Counted from the stretch's first letter, positions 1-11,396 are shown. The stretch is 64,000 nt of DNA from Papaver somniferum (GCF_003573695.1 NC_039359.1:187510813-187574812); one strand, 5' to 3'. Numbers and translations: made by a program. The notes: generated by a model not told the origin, from the letters alone.

Positions 1-1314
1 ACAAGCTAGTGGTGTCTACGAGAGTAAGCGACAAAGTACGTAGTATGCATTAAATAAAGCCTACAACAACTCGACTGCTCTCCATAACCTCCTAAATACG
101 TAAAGTCATTCATGGATTCAAGACCACAAATATAATAAGGTATACATTTTGAAGATATGCTCATTCACAGGTATAGGGTATAGTTAACTAGATCCCTAGC
201 AAAATTTCTCAAGGAAATGGAATATAGAACGTGGATACATCTAAGCATCCTCGCTACTGTCTAATATCGTAACTAGTAGTTCCAAGAGATAAACCATGTG
301 CAGGTTATCATTTGAGAAATGTGGTTGAGTTAAACAAGATAACACTTAGCTTTTTATGAGATGAGGCGGGCGTCTTGTGGGCTTTGTCCTGGCATTTTCT
401 GCTGGAGGTACGCTACGTCAAGGGTTTGAGGGAGGAAGATAGGTGGCGACGATGCAGTCAAGTAGCGCTGATGGGATTAAGTCTTGCATTGCTACTTGCC
501 TGTGGATTTCTTCTATCAGAGCCGGTGGAGTTCATACTAGGTTCATTCAAGAGATCTTTGTTATAGATTCTGGAAACAAGGGTAAGATTTTCTTAGTTAG
601 TCATCACAATTCAAAGATTGAATACCATATTATCTTATTTTAGCCAAGAACTAAAAGTAATTTTTAATTGATATTATCAGAATAATTAGTATAGGCACAA
701 GTACAAATCATATGAAGGATCAAAAGTAAACCAAATGAAATATAATGAATCAAAGGGTGATAAAGATTAACAATAAATCAGAAGTTTGATTTTAAATCAA
801 CCCTAAGAATGGAGATCTATCAAATTTCAGTTGTAAACCCATTATATTTCTGATGATTTCTCTCTGAAAATTCTATAAAGTTTTGCACTGAAACGAAAAT
901 AGGGGAAAGATAAACGCGAATCTGAATTAAATCAATAAGGAGTCTGTTTAGAAATCAAAATCTTCAGTGTTTTAACTACAAAATCACCTAATATAATAAA
1001 ATTAGAAGATTAAGAAAAGAGAATACTTATCTTCTTAGACGTTCTCCATTTAGTAATTTCATCTTTGACGTGTTCTTGTCGCTTAGATGAAGGCACATTG
1101 ATATACTTTTGGATAAATGGAAAATTGGTATGGATCATAGCTGGTATAGTGAAGCGCTGACATTCAATTCCTCTCTGGATCGGATTGGTATTTAATTTAC
1201 ATTAGTATGCAAGCGATGAAGAGGGAAGCGATGTAGCTCGATGCAATCAGAGGGGATGAAGAGAGCAGAGAGAACGAAGCTTCTCGGAAGATTAGAAGAT
1301 CACCCGGGTTGATC

Positions 1315-1562
1315 TTGGTGTAGATTCTCCGGATTCAAGGCGGTAATGGTTGTGACTGCTCTTGTAGCTTTCTATTGATGATGGGTGACTATGAGTTGTT
1401 GCTAAGATTTGGTCGTGCTGGCGGAGCTGTGAAGATTATTGGTGTAGATTATCCGGATTCAAGGCGGTAATGGTTGTGACTGCTCCTATAACTTTCTATT
1501 GATGATGGGTGACGATGATTTGTTGCTAAGATTTGGTCGTGTTGGCGGAGCTGTGAAGATTA
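1315..1562. repeat. Tandem duplication, two 124-bp units
   Basis: Two head-to-tail copies, 1315-1438 and 1439-1562. Both begin ttggtgtagatt and both carry the blocks ggattcaaggcggtaatgg and gatttggtcgtg. They differ at scattered bases, so the duplication is not brand new. Confidence 0.9.
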
Positions 1563-2821
1563 TTGCAGATGGCTGCGGATGAGAGAAGAACCAAGGAACT
1601 CCGGATGGTGTAGTCTCGAGATGTACTGGGACTACGGATGATACACATAGGTGCAATTGTCGACTGGGAGGGATGAAGCGTCTTGTGGAGAATAAAAAAG
1701 AAACATATCGTGAGAATTGAGCGGACGGTCTTGCTGGGCGAGAAACTCAACTTCTCCCACTGTGGTCGCAATGTTGATTAGGTAAAAGTGGGAAAGAGAA
1801 GCATGTCCAAGCCACAACAAGCCCATCCCCTTAGAGGTGAAGAGAGAGAATAGATCAACCAAGAATGTCTTTCTAAATATCATTTCTTTCCTTTTATAAT
1901 AATCTATCCTCCTCCTCTTATGAAGAAGCACTCATAAGATCAATATATTACAAAACTACCATTGTCTTTCCTTTAAGTTATTAGTAAACCCTAAGAGGCT
2001 TTCCTTCTTCCTTCGATTAAGGCCCAACTAAACCAACATGTTCTCTTATGGGCTAGAGCTATCCCAACCTTGTGGGTTAGGTCTAGTCCCCAGGTCTCTC
2101 TATCCTAAAAGGAATCTTTAATAGGTTAAGGGGACTCCTTTTCTAAGGATAATTATTTTCATGTATCAATAGTGACAACAACAAAAATAACCTGAATAGG
2201 TCATCGGAGGACGAAATCGATCTTTGGACGCGGTCTGGGTCTTCATCAGAAATTGTATTCTGGAACTAGTTGTGTTGGTGTCTTCGGTAACCCTGAAGTT
2301 TCTGTTGGTGTCTTTGTTGAACAAGTTTTATTTGATGTTGACTTTCGGAATCCTGAAACTACTGCTGCGGATAATGAGACTATCACATCCCCACGTTAGT
2401 AAGAACATAAGCAAACCAGTAAGTCCTAAAACTAACCGTAATAACTAAGAAATAAACGAATCTATAAGTTCGTCGATTGTTGAAACAATCTAGAACATTA
2501 AGATCATAAACAAGCCGAAATAAAACCCAACCACCACCATAAACAGGGAGGAAAAGAGGTGGATTTGGTGTCGTTGCTTCTATTGTTGGATTTGCTTTGT
2601 CTTCATCATAGGTTAGAACTGAAGATGATCCTATGTTTTGCTTTCTTCCCTGCAAAAGATCACAACCCATACCTGCATAATCATCCTTAATTCCATGGAG
2701 AAGAACCACAAAATTACAACAAGAACAGGTCCTACGATGGAATCCAATCGGTAATTAAAACTTAAAAAATTAACAGCAAAAAATAGATCAAGGAAAAAGG
2801 AAGCTACTCATGGTACTTGAT

Positions 2822-2858
2822 CTGCTCAGATCGGCTCCAACGGAACCGATCTGAACAG
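2822..2858. repeat. Imperfect 17-bp inverted repeat (hairpin)
   Basis: Two arms of 17 bp (2822-2838 and 2842-2858) are separated by the 3-base loop aac. The arms pair throughout if two G-T pairs are allowed; the core is cagatcgg / ccgatctg. It lies about 260 bp beyond the 3' end of the synthase gene. Its function is unknown. Confidence 0.6.
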
Positions 2859-3116
2859 GGAAATAATCAGGCATTAGTGTTTTGGTTGGGTTTTTGGTTT
2901 TGGAGAGGATCACATATTAAACATAAGCATAAGTAATTTCGCATATTTCAAATTATGTTTAGATTCAATTACATCAAACGACCACCATACAAATGAATCA
3001 TATAGTAGGAAGTAAAAAGAGAAAAATTATTACAACAATAGGGTCAAAGCATCATAAAAAAATTAAACATCCCTAATTGGGCTGAAGTACATAATATTCT
3101 ACCCAGCTAGGTTGGT

Positions 3117-5317
3117 TTATGATCCAATTGATTCTACTCTAGGAACATGAACAGGGAATGTAGCAATCTCATCCATCCACGGGTTCTTCTCTTTAGCTGG
3201 ATTAACCGTTCTCAACGCTTGCCATACTGCGCTGTTACATTTAAACCCTGACCCAAACGCGATTTGCCATGTTCGATCTCCTTTTTTAATTCTCCCTTTA
3301 GCTTCTGAATAAGCAAGTTCATACCACAATGAACTACTAGAAGTATTACCAAATCTGTATAATGTCATTCTTGATGGTTCCATATGACTTTCACTTAAAT
3401 CCAAATTCTTTTCGAGCTCATCTAAAACAGCTCTTCCTCCAGCATGAATACAAAAATGTTCAAATGCTAACTTAAAATCTGGTATATATGGTTTGATTTT
3501 CATTTTCATGACTTTTCTACCCACTAAAGTCGCAAAAAACAGAAGTTGTTCCGATACGGGCAAGACTAATGGTCCTAGAGTGGTAATGTTTGTTTTTAAA
3601 GCTTCACCAGCAACAGCCATTAAGTCCTTCGAAAGGGAAACTCCGACCTTTTTGTTTTCATCTTCTTCTTGAAAGACACAACCGAACGACCGATCATCAG
3701 CTCCTTTATGGGTACGGACGGTGTGGATGAGTTGGTATTTAGAACGTCGACGGTCAGACGATCTGTTAGAGAGAAGAATTGCGGCTCCTCCCATTCGAAA
3801 GAGACAGTTTGAGACTAACATAGATCGGTTGTTGCCAAAGTACCAGTTGAGTGTTATGTTCTCCATGCTTATTACTAGACAATAAGAATTGGGGATTGCC
3901 TGTTCCAGTGAAAATGTTAATGTTACATGGGTAGTTGATATAGCGCATATTAGCTGGGTAATCAATTTACTACCACATAATCCTAGCCGTTTATTTCACT
4001 GTCTATTTTGACACCCATGGGTAGTATAATTTTGTCGGTGCATATCACTAGTGATGGTGACTCGTGAGTGAACAAACTTGACCCATTTTATACCGGTGTT
4101 CCAATGAGAATTTTCTATCCGTTGATTGGAATTCCTAGATATTTGTGGTGTTTCTAATTAAGGGTAACTAAATCCAACAGAAAGAAATTTATGGAGAAGA
4201 AAACGAGGGGTTGTTTGCTTAACTTTTCTTTTTTGATAGCTTGGTACAAGAGTCCCTAGACTACTCCTAAATACCATTCATTTAGGAATTTTAGCATTTA
4301 CAGGGGTTTGAACTCTGAGCTCCGCAGTGGGAGGGAGCATGAGAACCAACAGACCACTTGATGCTTCGTTTGCTTAGCTTAAAATAGTAAATTTTCTCAA
4401 AAATTTCCAAACAAAAGGCAATTTATATCGGAAAATCTAACAGAATCATTGCACTTAAAAAACTTCTTTTGGTTTTTAAATAACTAATTAAAACTCAATG
4501 ACTGAATAGAAAGATAACAAACCTGAAGGAGTTGTTTGGCAAGGTCAATAGAAATGAGTCCAGCACTACAACCCATACCACCAAGATTGTAACTCAAGAC
4601 ATTACTTCTAAGCTTATAGTGGTTCACAATCATGGCTGAAAGTGAAGGTGTTGGATTAAAAAGACTACAATTCACAATAACAATCCCAATATCTTTAGCC
4701 TGAACACCAGTTTTCTCCAGCAATTCATCCACTGCACCGAACATAACCATTTCTGCTTCTTTCCTCGCTTCCGCCATGCACGGATTCGGCGGCACACGTA
4801 ACACTGCCTCTGGCAAATATGTCGATTGCCCTAACCCTGATCTCTCAAGAATTTTCTTTTGAAACGCTAGATTCTCATCGGAGAAACTACCAGTCATTCC
4901 AGACCTTTCCATGAATATTTCTCGAGTACACTTTCGTTCCGGTTCAGGTTTATAACATGAAAAATTTACCAAGTATATTTTCCGTGGCCTAGACATGTAA
5001 TAAAGTGTGGCTACAAAAACAATGAGAACTGAACATAATATAACGGAGACGAGGTTGAATCTCAGTTGATCCCAGAGTTGGAGTAAATCATGGTACTTTA
5101 ATGTCGAGACACGAACAGATACGATAATGAAGAGAGGTGTTAGAATGAGATACATAGCATTGGAGATGAGAACATGATACCCTAACTTTACATATTTGAG
5201 TTTTACTGACAAGAGAAAATCAGGAAGCGGTAAGTATTTTGCTGGTGCTTTATTGGATTGATCATATTCAACCGTACCGTCAGAAACTGAAACTGGGTCT
5301 TTTTTCTTTTGATCCAT
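3117..5317 (-). CDS. 3-ketoacyl-CoA synthase (FAE1/KCS family), two exons
   Basis: Exon 1 is 5317-4523 (265 codons) and exon 2 is 3899-3117 (260 codons plus stop). The 623-bp intron has GT at the donor and CAG at the acceptor, in phase 0. The 525-residue product has the usual length of plant KCS enzymes, which condense malonyl-CoA with long-chain acyl-CoA in the ER fatty acid elongase that makes very-long-chain fatty acids for wax, cutin, suberin or seed lipid. Two N-terminal membrane segments are visible at about residues 47-69 and 86-108. The family catalytic triad is present: Cys250 in GGMGCSAG, His417 in HFCIHAGG and Asn450 in [21 protein letters not shown] and the C-terminal [12 protein letters not shown] are also family signatures. 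The start codon was chosen because it opens the conserved N-terminus ([18 protein letters not shown]) with nothing conserved upstream. No lesions were seen. Paralogue identity and tissue role cannot be decided from the sequence. Confidence 0.93.
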
Positions 5318-5497
5318 TCTCGTGTATACTTTGAAAGATCAAGTAAAAAACAATGGACAGTTAGAAATTGTTTTTGGAAAATTTCTCGAGGTTGAGAGAT
5401 TATGGGAGAAGAAAAGGATAAGTGGTGGCAATTTAAAGGGTTTGTTTAGAGGGGGGAGAGAGATGGGAAGATGCAACTACCAAACAAACTAAGTTGT

Positions 5498-5505
5498 CTA
5501 TATAG
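5498..5505 (-). promoter_or_regulatory. Candidate TATA box of the synthase gene
   Basis: The palindromic motif ctatatag lies about 180 bp upstream of the start codon on the minus strand. That would give a 5' leader of roughly 150 nt. This is inferred from motif and spacing only. Confidence 0.45.
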
Positions 5506-5592
5506 TTTTCTTTCACAACAAAACTTCTTAAGGTTTTTAAAAGGAAAAGAGAAGCTGTAGAAATAAATTCGCCAGCCAGAGACTGGCAGGAT

Positions 5593-6286
5593 CCTAGTTA
5601 GTAAGTTCGCGAATGATTCGCGAATCATTCGCGAATTTTTCCGTATCACGAATTTTACCGTCTTATTCGCGTACGTTTGCAACTCCGAACTCAAGTCGCG
5701 TATTATGTGGCATTCCCGGATTATTCGCGAACCGTTCACGAATTTTACGTATCCCGAATGATACGTCCGCTTAATTCGCCATAAATTCTTTAGCTTTTAC
5801 TTTTCAAAGACTCCACTTTTTGGGCTTTACTGCCTCCCGAGCATACACGACCGAATATTAAAAGTGTTGTAATTTTTATGAAACAAAAACGACTGAAGAG
5901 ATTTGAAGGTGAAGGTGAGAGAGATCTCAAACTCACTAACCAAGCATCTAAACCACCATACGACGTCCTCTTGGATAACTAATGTTGTATATATTATTAA
6001 TATCATCATATTAAGTTTATTTTTTCTTTAAATAACTCACACATATGCATAAAAATTGGTCTATGACCTTATAAATACAAATTATTTGTTATATATAGAT
6101 ACCGAATTTTCAGAACCGAACTCACATTTATAAATCGAATTATACATGTACGTATGCCGTTCCGAATTACTGACGAATCACGTCCCATTGACCGAATTTT
6201 GGATCGAATCTGGATTTTACAAAACCGTATAATACTCGTATGTTTGCCGTTCCGTACGTTTGCCGAATCCCGAATTGCTAACTAGG
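5593..6286. mobile_element. hAT-like MITE with 8-bp target site duplication
   Basis: A 694-bp element begins CCTAGTTAGTAAGTTCG and ends with the near-perfect inverse (…CGAATTGCTAACTAGG). It is flanked on both sides by the identical octamer GGCAGGAT (5585-5592 and 6287-6294). An 8-bp duplication is the hallmark of hAT transposition. The left subterminal part (about 5605-5750) is packed with TTCGCGAA-type palindromes, as expected for transposase binding sites, and the right part with CCGAAT-type motifs. It has no transposase ORF, so it is non-autonomous. It sits 275 bp upstream of the synthase ATG, so it may influence that promoter. Confidence 0.85.
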
Positions 6287-6294
6287 GGCAGGAT

Positions 6295-7600
6295 TCACAC
6301 TAGTCTTACACTATTCACATCTTTTTTCGTGCCTAAACTGCCCTGTTGGGGTCGGCACTAGGCATGTTATGCAAAGATGAATAACTGGACGCCATGGCGA
6401 TGAGATTTGACTTATTGATAGACTGATATCTGCATGGTATGAAACTATTGAGCCAACGTCACTGGTTGGTCAAAACAATGTTAACCGATTAATTAATTTT
6501 CATATCAGTAAAGAAAAAAGTCTTTCGCTAAAATATATGAGTAAAGTATTTTATGATGATTTCTTCTAGTTTAGTAAACCTGTTTGCGCAAAAGATAAGG
6601 AAAAGAACCACAAAAGTCTAACTGCCAGCCTCCCAAGCAAAATCACATTAGAATTAAGAACTTTAGTTCAGTATCGTAGTTTCCTTTCTTGTGACATTTT
6701 TAAGCTATTTTGGTTTGGATGATGGAATTCTAACCAGAAATAGTTTACCAAACAAAAAAGAAGCTTTAGAGCTAGTCTATGTTAGGTTTAGCTGCTCATG
6801 GGTAATATAGTTAACCAAAAAAGAAAAAAAAATCAGCGTTGGGTTGTTAACCAACTCCTGATGAGTACTGATCAATCTATGCCATCTATTCTACGGTGTC
6901 AATAAAAACAATTAAATTTTAAAAATAATCTTTTTATGAAGTAGGACACCGGGACCTTGTTTGAAAATGACTCGGTGTCTGGCTGGCTCGTTGAGCCATT
7001 TATTGATGGGTACTGTCGTAATAAACTACAAGAAAATGGGTATTGCAAGGAAAATAAATGATTCGTTGGCAATGGAAGAATGAAGTAGACACTTGTAAAG
7101 AAGGCGGGTAACGGTTGTGAAGCCTTTAAATGCTTGATTGTTGATTGACCTAATTAATTGATTTGAAACCGATTCCAATTTGATTTCTCTGAGAAGTTTG
7201 AATGCACATAATGAAGTATGGTGTAACAGCAAAACACGGCATGTTTTGACTTATGTCACACAACACAATCGAGAAGAGGTAGTCTAAAATAGGATGAAAT
7301 CATGAATGACCCCTTCTCTAAACCTAGAAAGAAAATAATGCATGTGGATGTGGTCGCAGTTGCAAACTTGCGATCCTCACACGTAATTCATGACAATGCC
7401 TCGTTCATAAATAGCCAGTATAGAACCATGTCCCCTCGAATTCAATGAATTTAACGCACCCATCACAGTGCACAAGGACAGGAGGACATGATTGCTAAAC
7501 ACTTCAACTCATGGACTGGAACGTTTATGGGTGGAGGGATATTTTTTCCTTTTTCTTTTTTTTGTCCCGTCGGGAAATATAAGAGGGGTATCATACGAGG
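6295..7600. other. Intergenic, nothing recognised
   Basis: AT-rich DNA with only short random frames (below 70 codons). I see no repeat, RNA gene or element terminus here. Confidence 0.5.
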
Positions 7601-7607
7601 ACTCAAT

Positions 7608-8210
7608 TTTTTATTTTTTTTAACAAGGAATTTTTTTATTGATGGAAATTCAAGGTTACAATGAATTTAAAATTGAAAATAAGAGAATACAAAGTAACAA
7701 AAACATATCGTAAAAGTACAATACCGAGAAATCCGACAAGAGAAAGAGAAGAATTTTATCAGAGTAAGACAAATACAAGTATGAATAACATCCGATTGAA
7801 TCGGAAGAAAGATGGTTTTTCTCTGAATTAAATTCCAACCATTTAGTTTGTTGTTCTTCTTTACAAAGATGTGCTCCCAAAATAGGAGCGATTTGCTCAA
7901 CTAGTGACGAAGCTTCCGTCCTCAAAAGAACCGACCATCGATGAAGTTTTCGTCGCCATATAAGTTGGTGATGAAGATTTTGTCGTCGGAATTAACAAAG
8001 ATGAAGATTTCGTCGTTGGAGAACATCACTATTGATCTTAAAACCCAACCCGATAACCAAGAATCGTCATTAAAGCGAAGACAAACCTCAAGAGAGTGGA
8101 TAAAACCCCGATAACGGTACAGATAAGTAAAAAACATAATAACAACTGAACTACTAATTAACCTAGAAAACAAGAAATAATAAAAAAATCTGCTCAGATC
8201 TAGTACAAAA
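7608..8210 (-). mobile_element. Possible retroposed fragment ending in a poly(A)-like tract
   Basis: On the minus strand the sequence runs into A-rich tracts after a cleavage-signal-like ccatcaataaaa (plus-strand 7600-7645), as retroposed RNAs and LINE 3' ends do. Inside are three near-copies of cgacgaaaatcttcatc (about 7935-8015). An 89-codon minus-strand frame (7656-7925) has no recognisable domain. I could not find target duplications or a LINE protein motif, so this is tentative. Confidence 0.25.
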
Positions 8211-8585
8211 TGAGTCGTTTTTGATAGTTTTTTTCGGAAAAGAGGAAGGAGTGAGAGAGAGGAGGGAGAAGGTTTTTAAGTGCCATCAATTTTGTATCTT
8301 CTAGGGTGCTTATTCGATCTGCTTACTTTAAGGGTGACTCTCGTGGACAACTGGACTAGCCAATAACCAAGTTAGTTAAAGAGCTAGTTGCCTAATCGGC
8401 AAGGATGCACCAGTAAATAAACTAAAATAGATAGTGATTAAATTTAAAGAAACCTAATTTGGAGACTACCATTTTGTGTTTGGGAGTCGCCGTGGAATAA
8501 AATGGAGGTGAATGCCAACCCCCAACCCTTTAATTTCCTCGTTTAGTTGGGATATACAAGGATTAATTGGGGGTTGTATCAATTC

Positions 8586-8651
8586 TACTCACCGTACAAA
8601 AATTATAGGGGTACCAAATACTCACCGTACAAAAATTTTAGGGGGTGCCAA
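8586..8651. repeat. Two 33-bp tandem units
   Basis: The block tactcaccgtacaaaaatt followed by a run of G occurs at 8586 and again 33 bp later at 8619. Confidence 0.8.
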
Positions 8652-8858
8652 TGAGAGTAAAAGTACTATATTATCTTACTTATAAACTAAATATAAATCC
8701 TTTTAACCTTTAACCCATTAGCTCCTAATTCATTTCAATTCTAAAACATAAAATAAAAAACATAAAATTGGTTAAAAAGATCAAAACCAATAATTCCTGG
8801 GTGAAAAAGACACTTAGATTTTGATATTGTTTAAATGGACAAAAATGTAAAAATAGTC

Positions 8859-8986
8859 AGGATGTAAACAGTTTCATCCTGTCAATTTTCAAATACTTTT
8901 TCTTATTTTTTAATTTACACAGGATGCATCCAGTTTCATCCTAGCTATTTTTTAAGTTTAAGCAAGGATGAATCCAGTTTCATCCT
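8859..8986. repeat. Three copies of a 22-bp palindromic motif
   Basis: aggatg…cagtttcatcct occurs at 8859-8880, 8921-8942 and 8965-8986, spaced 62 and 44 bp apart. Each copy is a small inverted repeat (aggatg / catcct). The surrounding DNA has inverted pieces, gggtgaaaaagaca at about 8799 and tgtccatttcaccc at about 9001. It may therefore be a decayed MITE, but no clear termini or target duplication were found. Confidence 0.6.
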
Positions 8987-9214
8987 TGCTAATTTTTTTT
9001 TGTCCATTTCACCCATACTAATTTTTACTCGTCCATTTGAACCATGATTTAAAAATATTTGGACAAATAACCCATTTTCCGAATAAAAAAATCACTCTTT
9101 CTCTAAATTCTCTAAACCGAACGACTTCTTTTTTCTCAAATTGTTTTTTAAATTCAATTAATCGCCACAATCGTCGATCTGAAAACTTCAACCGTCGATT
9201 AACTTCTTCTATGA

Positions 9215-10116
9215 ATACAATGCCTCATACAAAAAAGTGCCACAATAGTAGATAAACTCGAAGGAAAATTGTATTCAAAAAAGAAGGAAAAATCAAATCA
9301 TGAAGAATTGGAAGAAGATATGACCCCAGTTAGAAAGTAAGTAAACTAAAACCCATTATTCTACTTATTCTTAGTGTTGTGTGTGTTGTTTTCATTGTAA
9401 ATATAGATTTGTAAACGAAAAAATCAGTTATAGAAAGAGAGTCGTCATCTTCGAAATCACATACCAAAACGACTTTTCATATGCATGTTGAAACTATAAA
9501 AAATTGTGATGGTCTACGATATAGAAGATCACAACCCTCTTTCTAGTTTTTTTTTTTTTTTTCTGAAGATCACGACCTAGTTCGGTTCAGGGTCGTTCGG
9601 GTATGATCAAAAGGATGACGAATTAAAATTGTGATATGACGACCCTTATCTAAAGAATGACGACTCTAGTAGTTAAAAAAAAACACCCTCTTTATACCAA
9701 GTTTACCTATAAACCTAATGGTGTAACTAGAAGGTTGTCATGGTATAATTGAAAGTCGTTATGGTCAATAATTTAAACCATGACAACTCCAGTACTGTGA
9801 CCATGAATGTTAGTTATGATTTTTGATTTTCGTGTATTTGCTCTTGTAGTAAGCTTAAAGAGATTAAAAAAAGATTCGGGAAGCTCTTTAAACAATATGA
9901 AGCTTTCAAGGAGGAAATGAAAGCCATAAAAGAAGTCAACCCCACTACGTCGGGTGCTATAAAAGTAAATATGTCAACAATTCGTTCATCAAAAATAGTT
10001 CTGAATAATACTAACTAACTTATGATTTGTTTTTTCAGTGGATGATGGATCGAGCGCAGGGTATGAGGCTATCCATTAGAAAAAGTTTTAGCTTGATGAT
10101 TGCTATTGTATCTTAG
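9215..10116 (+). CDS. Small spliced gene-like unit, unknown function, 5' end unresolved
   Basis: Three segments join in one open frame with consensus splice sites: a segment ending at 9336 before gtaagt, 9850-9964 between cttgtag and gtaaat, and 10039-10116 after ttttttcag, ending in TAG. The conceptual product is lysine- and glutamate-rich (…NHEELEEDMTPVR…, …FKQYEAFKEEMKAIKE…, …MMDRAQGMRLSI…). The middle exon looks like a basic amphipathic or coiled-coil segment. No ATG lies in frame between the upstream stop at 9212-9214 and the coding-looking part, so at least one 5' exon is missing or the unit is a relic. I do not recognise the family. Intron 1 and the 3' flank are filled with GTCGTCATGG-like motifs (separate entry), which suggests a transposon-associated unit rather than a conserved host gene. 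Confidence 0.4.
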
Positions 10117-10620
10117 AAGGAATTACCTATAATTTCAACCTATATGACTAAGTGTTTAAGTGTAATGTTACGATCTATTCCATTTTATTTTCTTTAATGT
10201 AAAGCTACGAAAGATGTATACATTTTTGATTCAATGAAATTCTTTTACGAATTCAAAAATAAAAATATTATACCTTTTCGATTCAGTGAAATGCTATTCC
10301 AAATTCAGAAATCAAAACATTCCCAAGACAAGTTGTCATGGTTTATAAATATCGATCATGACGACTTCCTTTTAAATTTATAATGGCCGGTTAGAATCGC
10401 CATTGTTCAAGAATAAATCATAAGGACTTCAAAAATTATTTTTAGACAGAAGATTTTTATCTTAAGTCGTCATGGTACAAACATATAACATTGACGATGC
10501 TTATTTAGACAAGTCAAGTAAGTGTAGTCATGGTAAAAGGTATAGATAATAAAAACATTAAATAATCGTCATGATATTAACCTAACGACCATGACGACTA
10601 CAAAACCCTTTATTGCAAAT
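9430..10620. repeat. Dispersed GTCGTCATGGT-type motifs in both orientations
   Basis: Short variants of gtcgtcatgg and its inverse ccatgacgac recur irregularly. Examples lie near 9448, 9736, 9777, 10336, 10357, 10476, 10535 and 10590. They occur within intron 1 of the small gene-like unit and in its 3' flank (10117-10620), which otherwise holds nothing recognisable. Clusters of bidirectional short motifs are typical of subterminal regions of DNA transposons, but no matching terminal inverted repeats were found. Confidence 0.55.
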
Positions 10621-10808
10621 TTTGACTTATGCCAATGTGGTTGAGTCTGTAAACAACTAGTTTTTTTTGAGAAAAACTATCCGTTAGGTTATTGAGATCT
10701 ATAAAAAGAGTCTCTTCTCTCGTATCTTCCTTACCCAAACCATAATTTTTAACTTTTAAATTCATTCTCATCTATTTCTCATACGAAAAGAAAAGAAGAG
10801 AAAAAATC

Positions 10809-11077
10809 ATGATTACTCGTTGCACTTATGAAGAAGATGTTACCATCGTTAGAGGTGTTTGACAGTCACAAATCATGACGAAGATCTAGACATTAGTACA
10901 TATCAAACCTCCAACTCTTTTTGGAATCGTATATTTATAGTTTTTGTAGCGTTAAACGGAAATCGTAATGGAAGGTCGTTCAAACTCATTAAAAAAATAT
11001 TCAAGAAATTATTTATGAAGATGCATATTTTCCTACGGCGGAAATACGTACCTACACGAGAGAGATGTGGTTATTAA
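10809..11077 (+). pseudogene. Broken SANT/Myb-like (trihelix-type) DNA-binding domain fragment
   Basis: From the ATG at 10809 the frame reads RCTYEEDVTIVRGV and then stops. A shifted frame from about 10859 continues VTNHDEDLDISTYQTSNSFW, then NRIF and a GNRNGRS block. This order (Y-x-EED … acidic linker … SFWxRI … R-S-x-K-x-I) resembles the plant SANT/Myb-like domain found in PIF/Harbinger-associated and related proteins. A frameshift between the halves and no long downstream frame mark it as a pseudogene or a fragment. It is preceded by an AT-rich 5' region (10621-10808). Confidence 0.45.
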
Positions 11078-11396
11078 TATTAATTTATCTCCTGACTTCA
11101 TCTGATTATCCATCTTCGTCTGTAAATTACTTAGTTCTAGGTCCAATTGGTGATTACCGAGTTATTTGTAGGTCGGTAATTACGGTTGAATTCTAAAGGA
11201 AAGTAAGAGAGGAAACAAAGAAAGATAATTGTTATTTATCAAGTTCGACTAAATATTACAAAGTGAGCCTTCTTGGACTTATATACAGTTACATTACATA
11301 TCAATCACGCTACAGTTATGTCTAATGGGAACCACTCGTGTATATCAATACGTGACATCATGATCCACTCAGACTTTTACTTTGTTAGTAAGTTAG
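11078..11396. other. Flank left of the Athila-like element, nothing recognised
   Basis: About 320 bp with no coding frame. It ends at the TG that opens the first 4.2-kb LTR. Confidence 0.5.

Larger units (their letters stand above)
1..3116. other. Anonymous AT-rich region without a supported gene
   Basis: I see no open reading frame here with recognisable domains; the longest frames are about 100 codons and show no family motif. The stretch holds a 124-bp tandem duplication (1315-1562) and a strong hairpin (2822-2858), both listed separately. The right part is the 3' flank of the 3-ketoacyl-CoA synthase gene, which ends at 3117 on the minus strand. Decayed transposon or untranslated gene sequence is possible but cannot be shown. 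Confidence 0.5.

Noticed and set aside
375..643. Two overlapping plus-strand frames of 63 and 66 codons
   Set aside because: No start context, domain or splice pattern supports them; their length is expected by chance.
9830..9853. Possible CACTA transposon 3' end (ctcttgtagta) with GTCGTCATGG motifs as subterminal repeats
   Set aside because: The terminus lacks the final TG of cttgtagtg, no matching CACTA start was found, and the motifs lie on both sides of the point. The site works as a splice acceptor instead.
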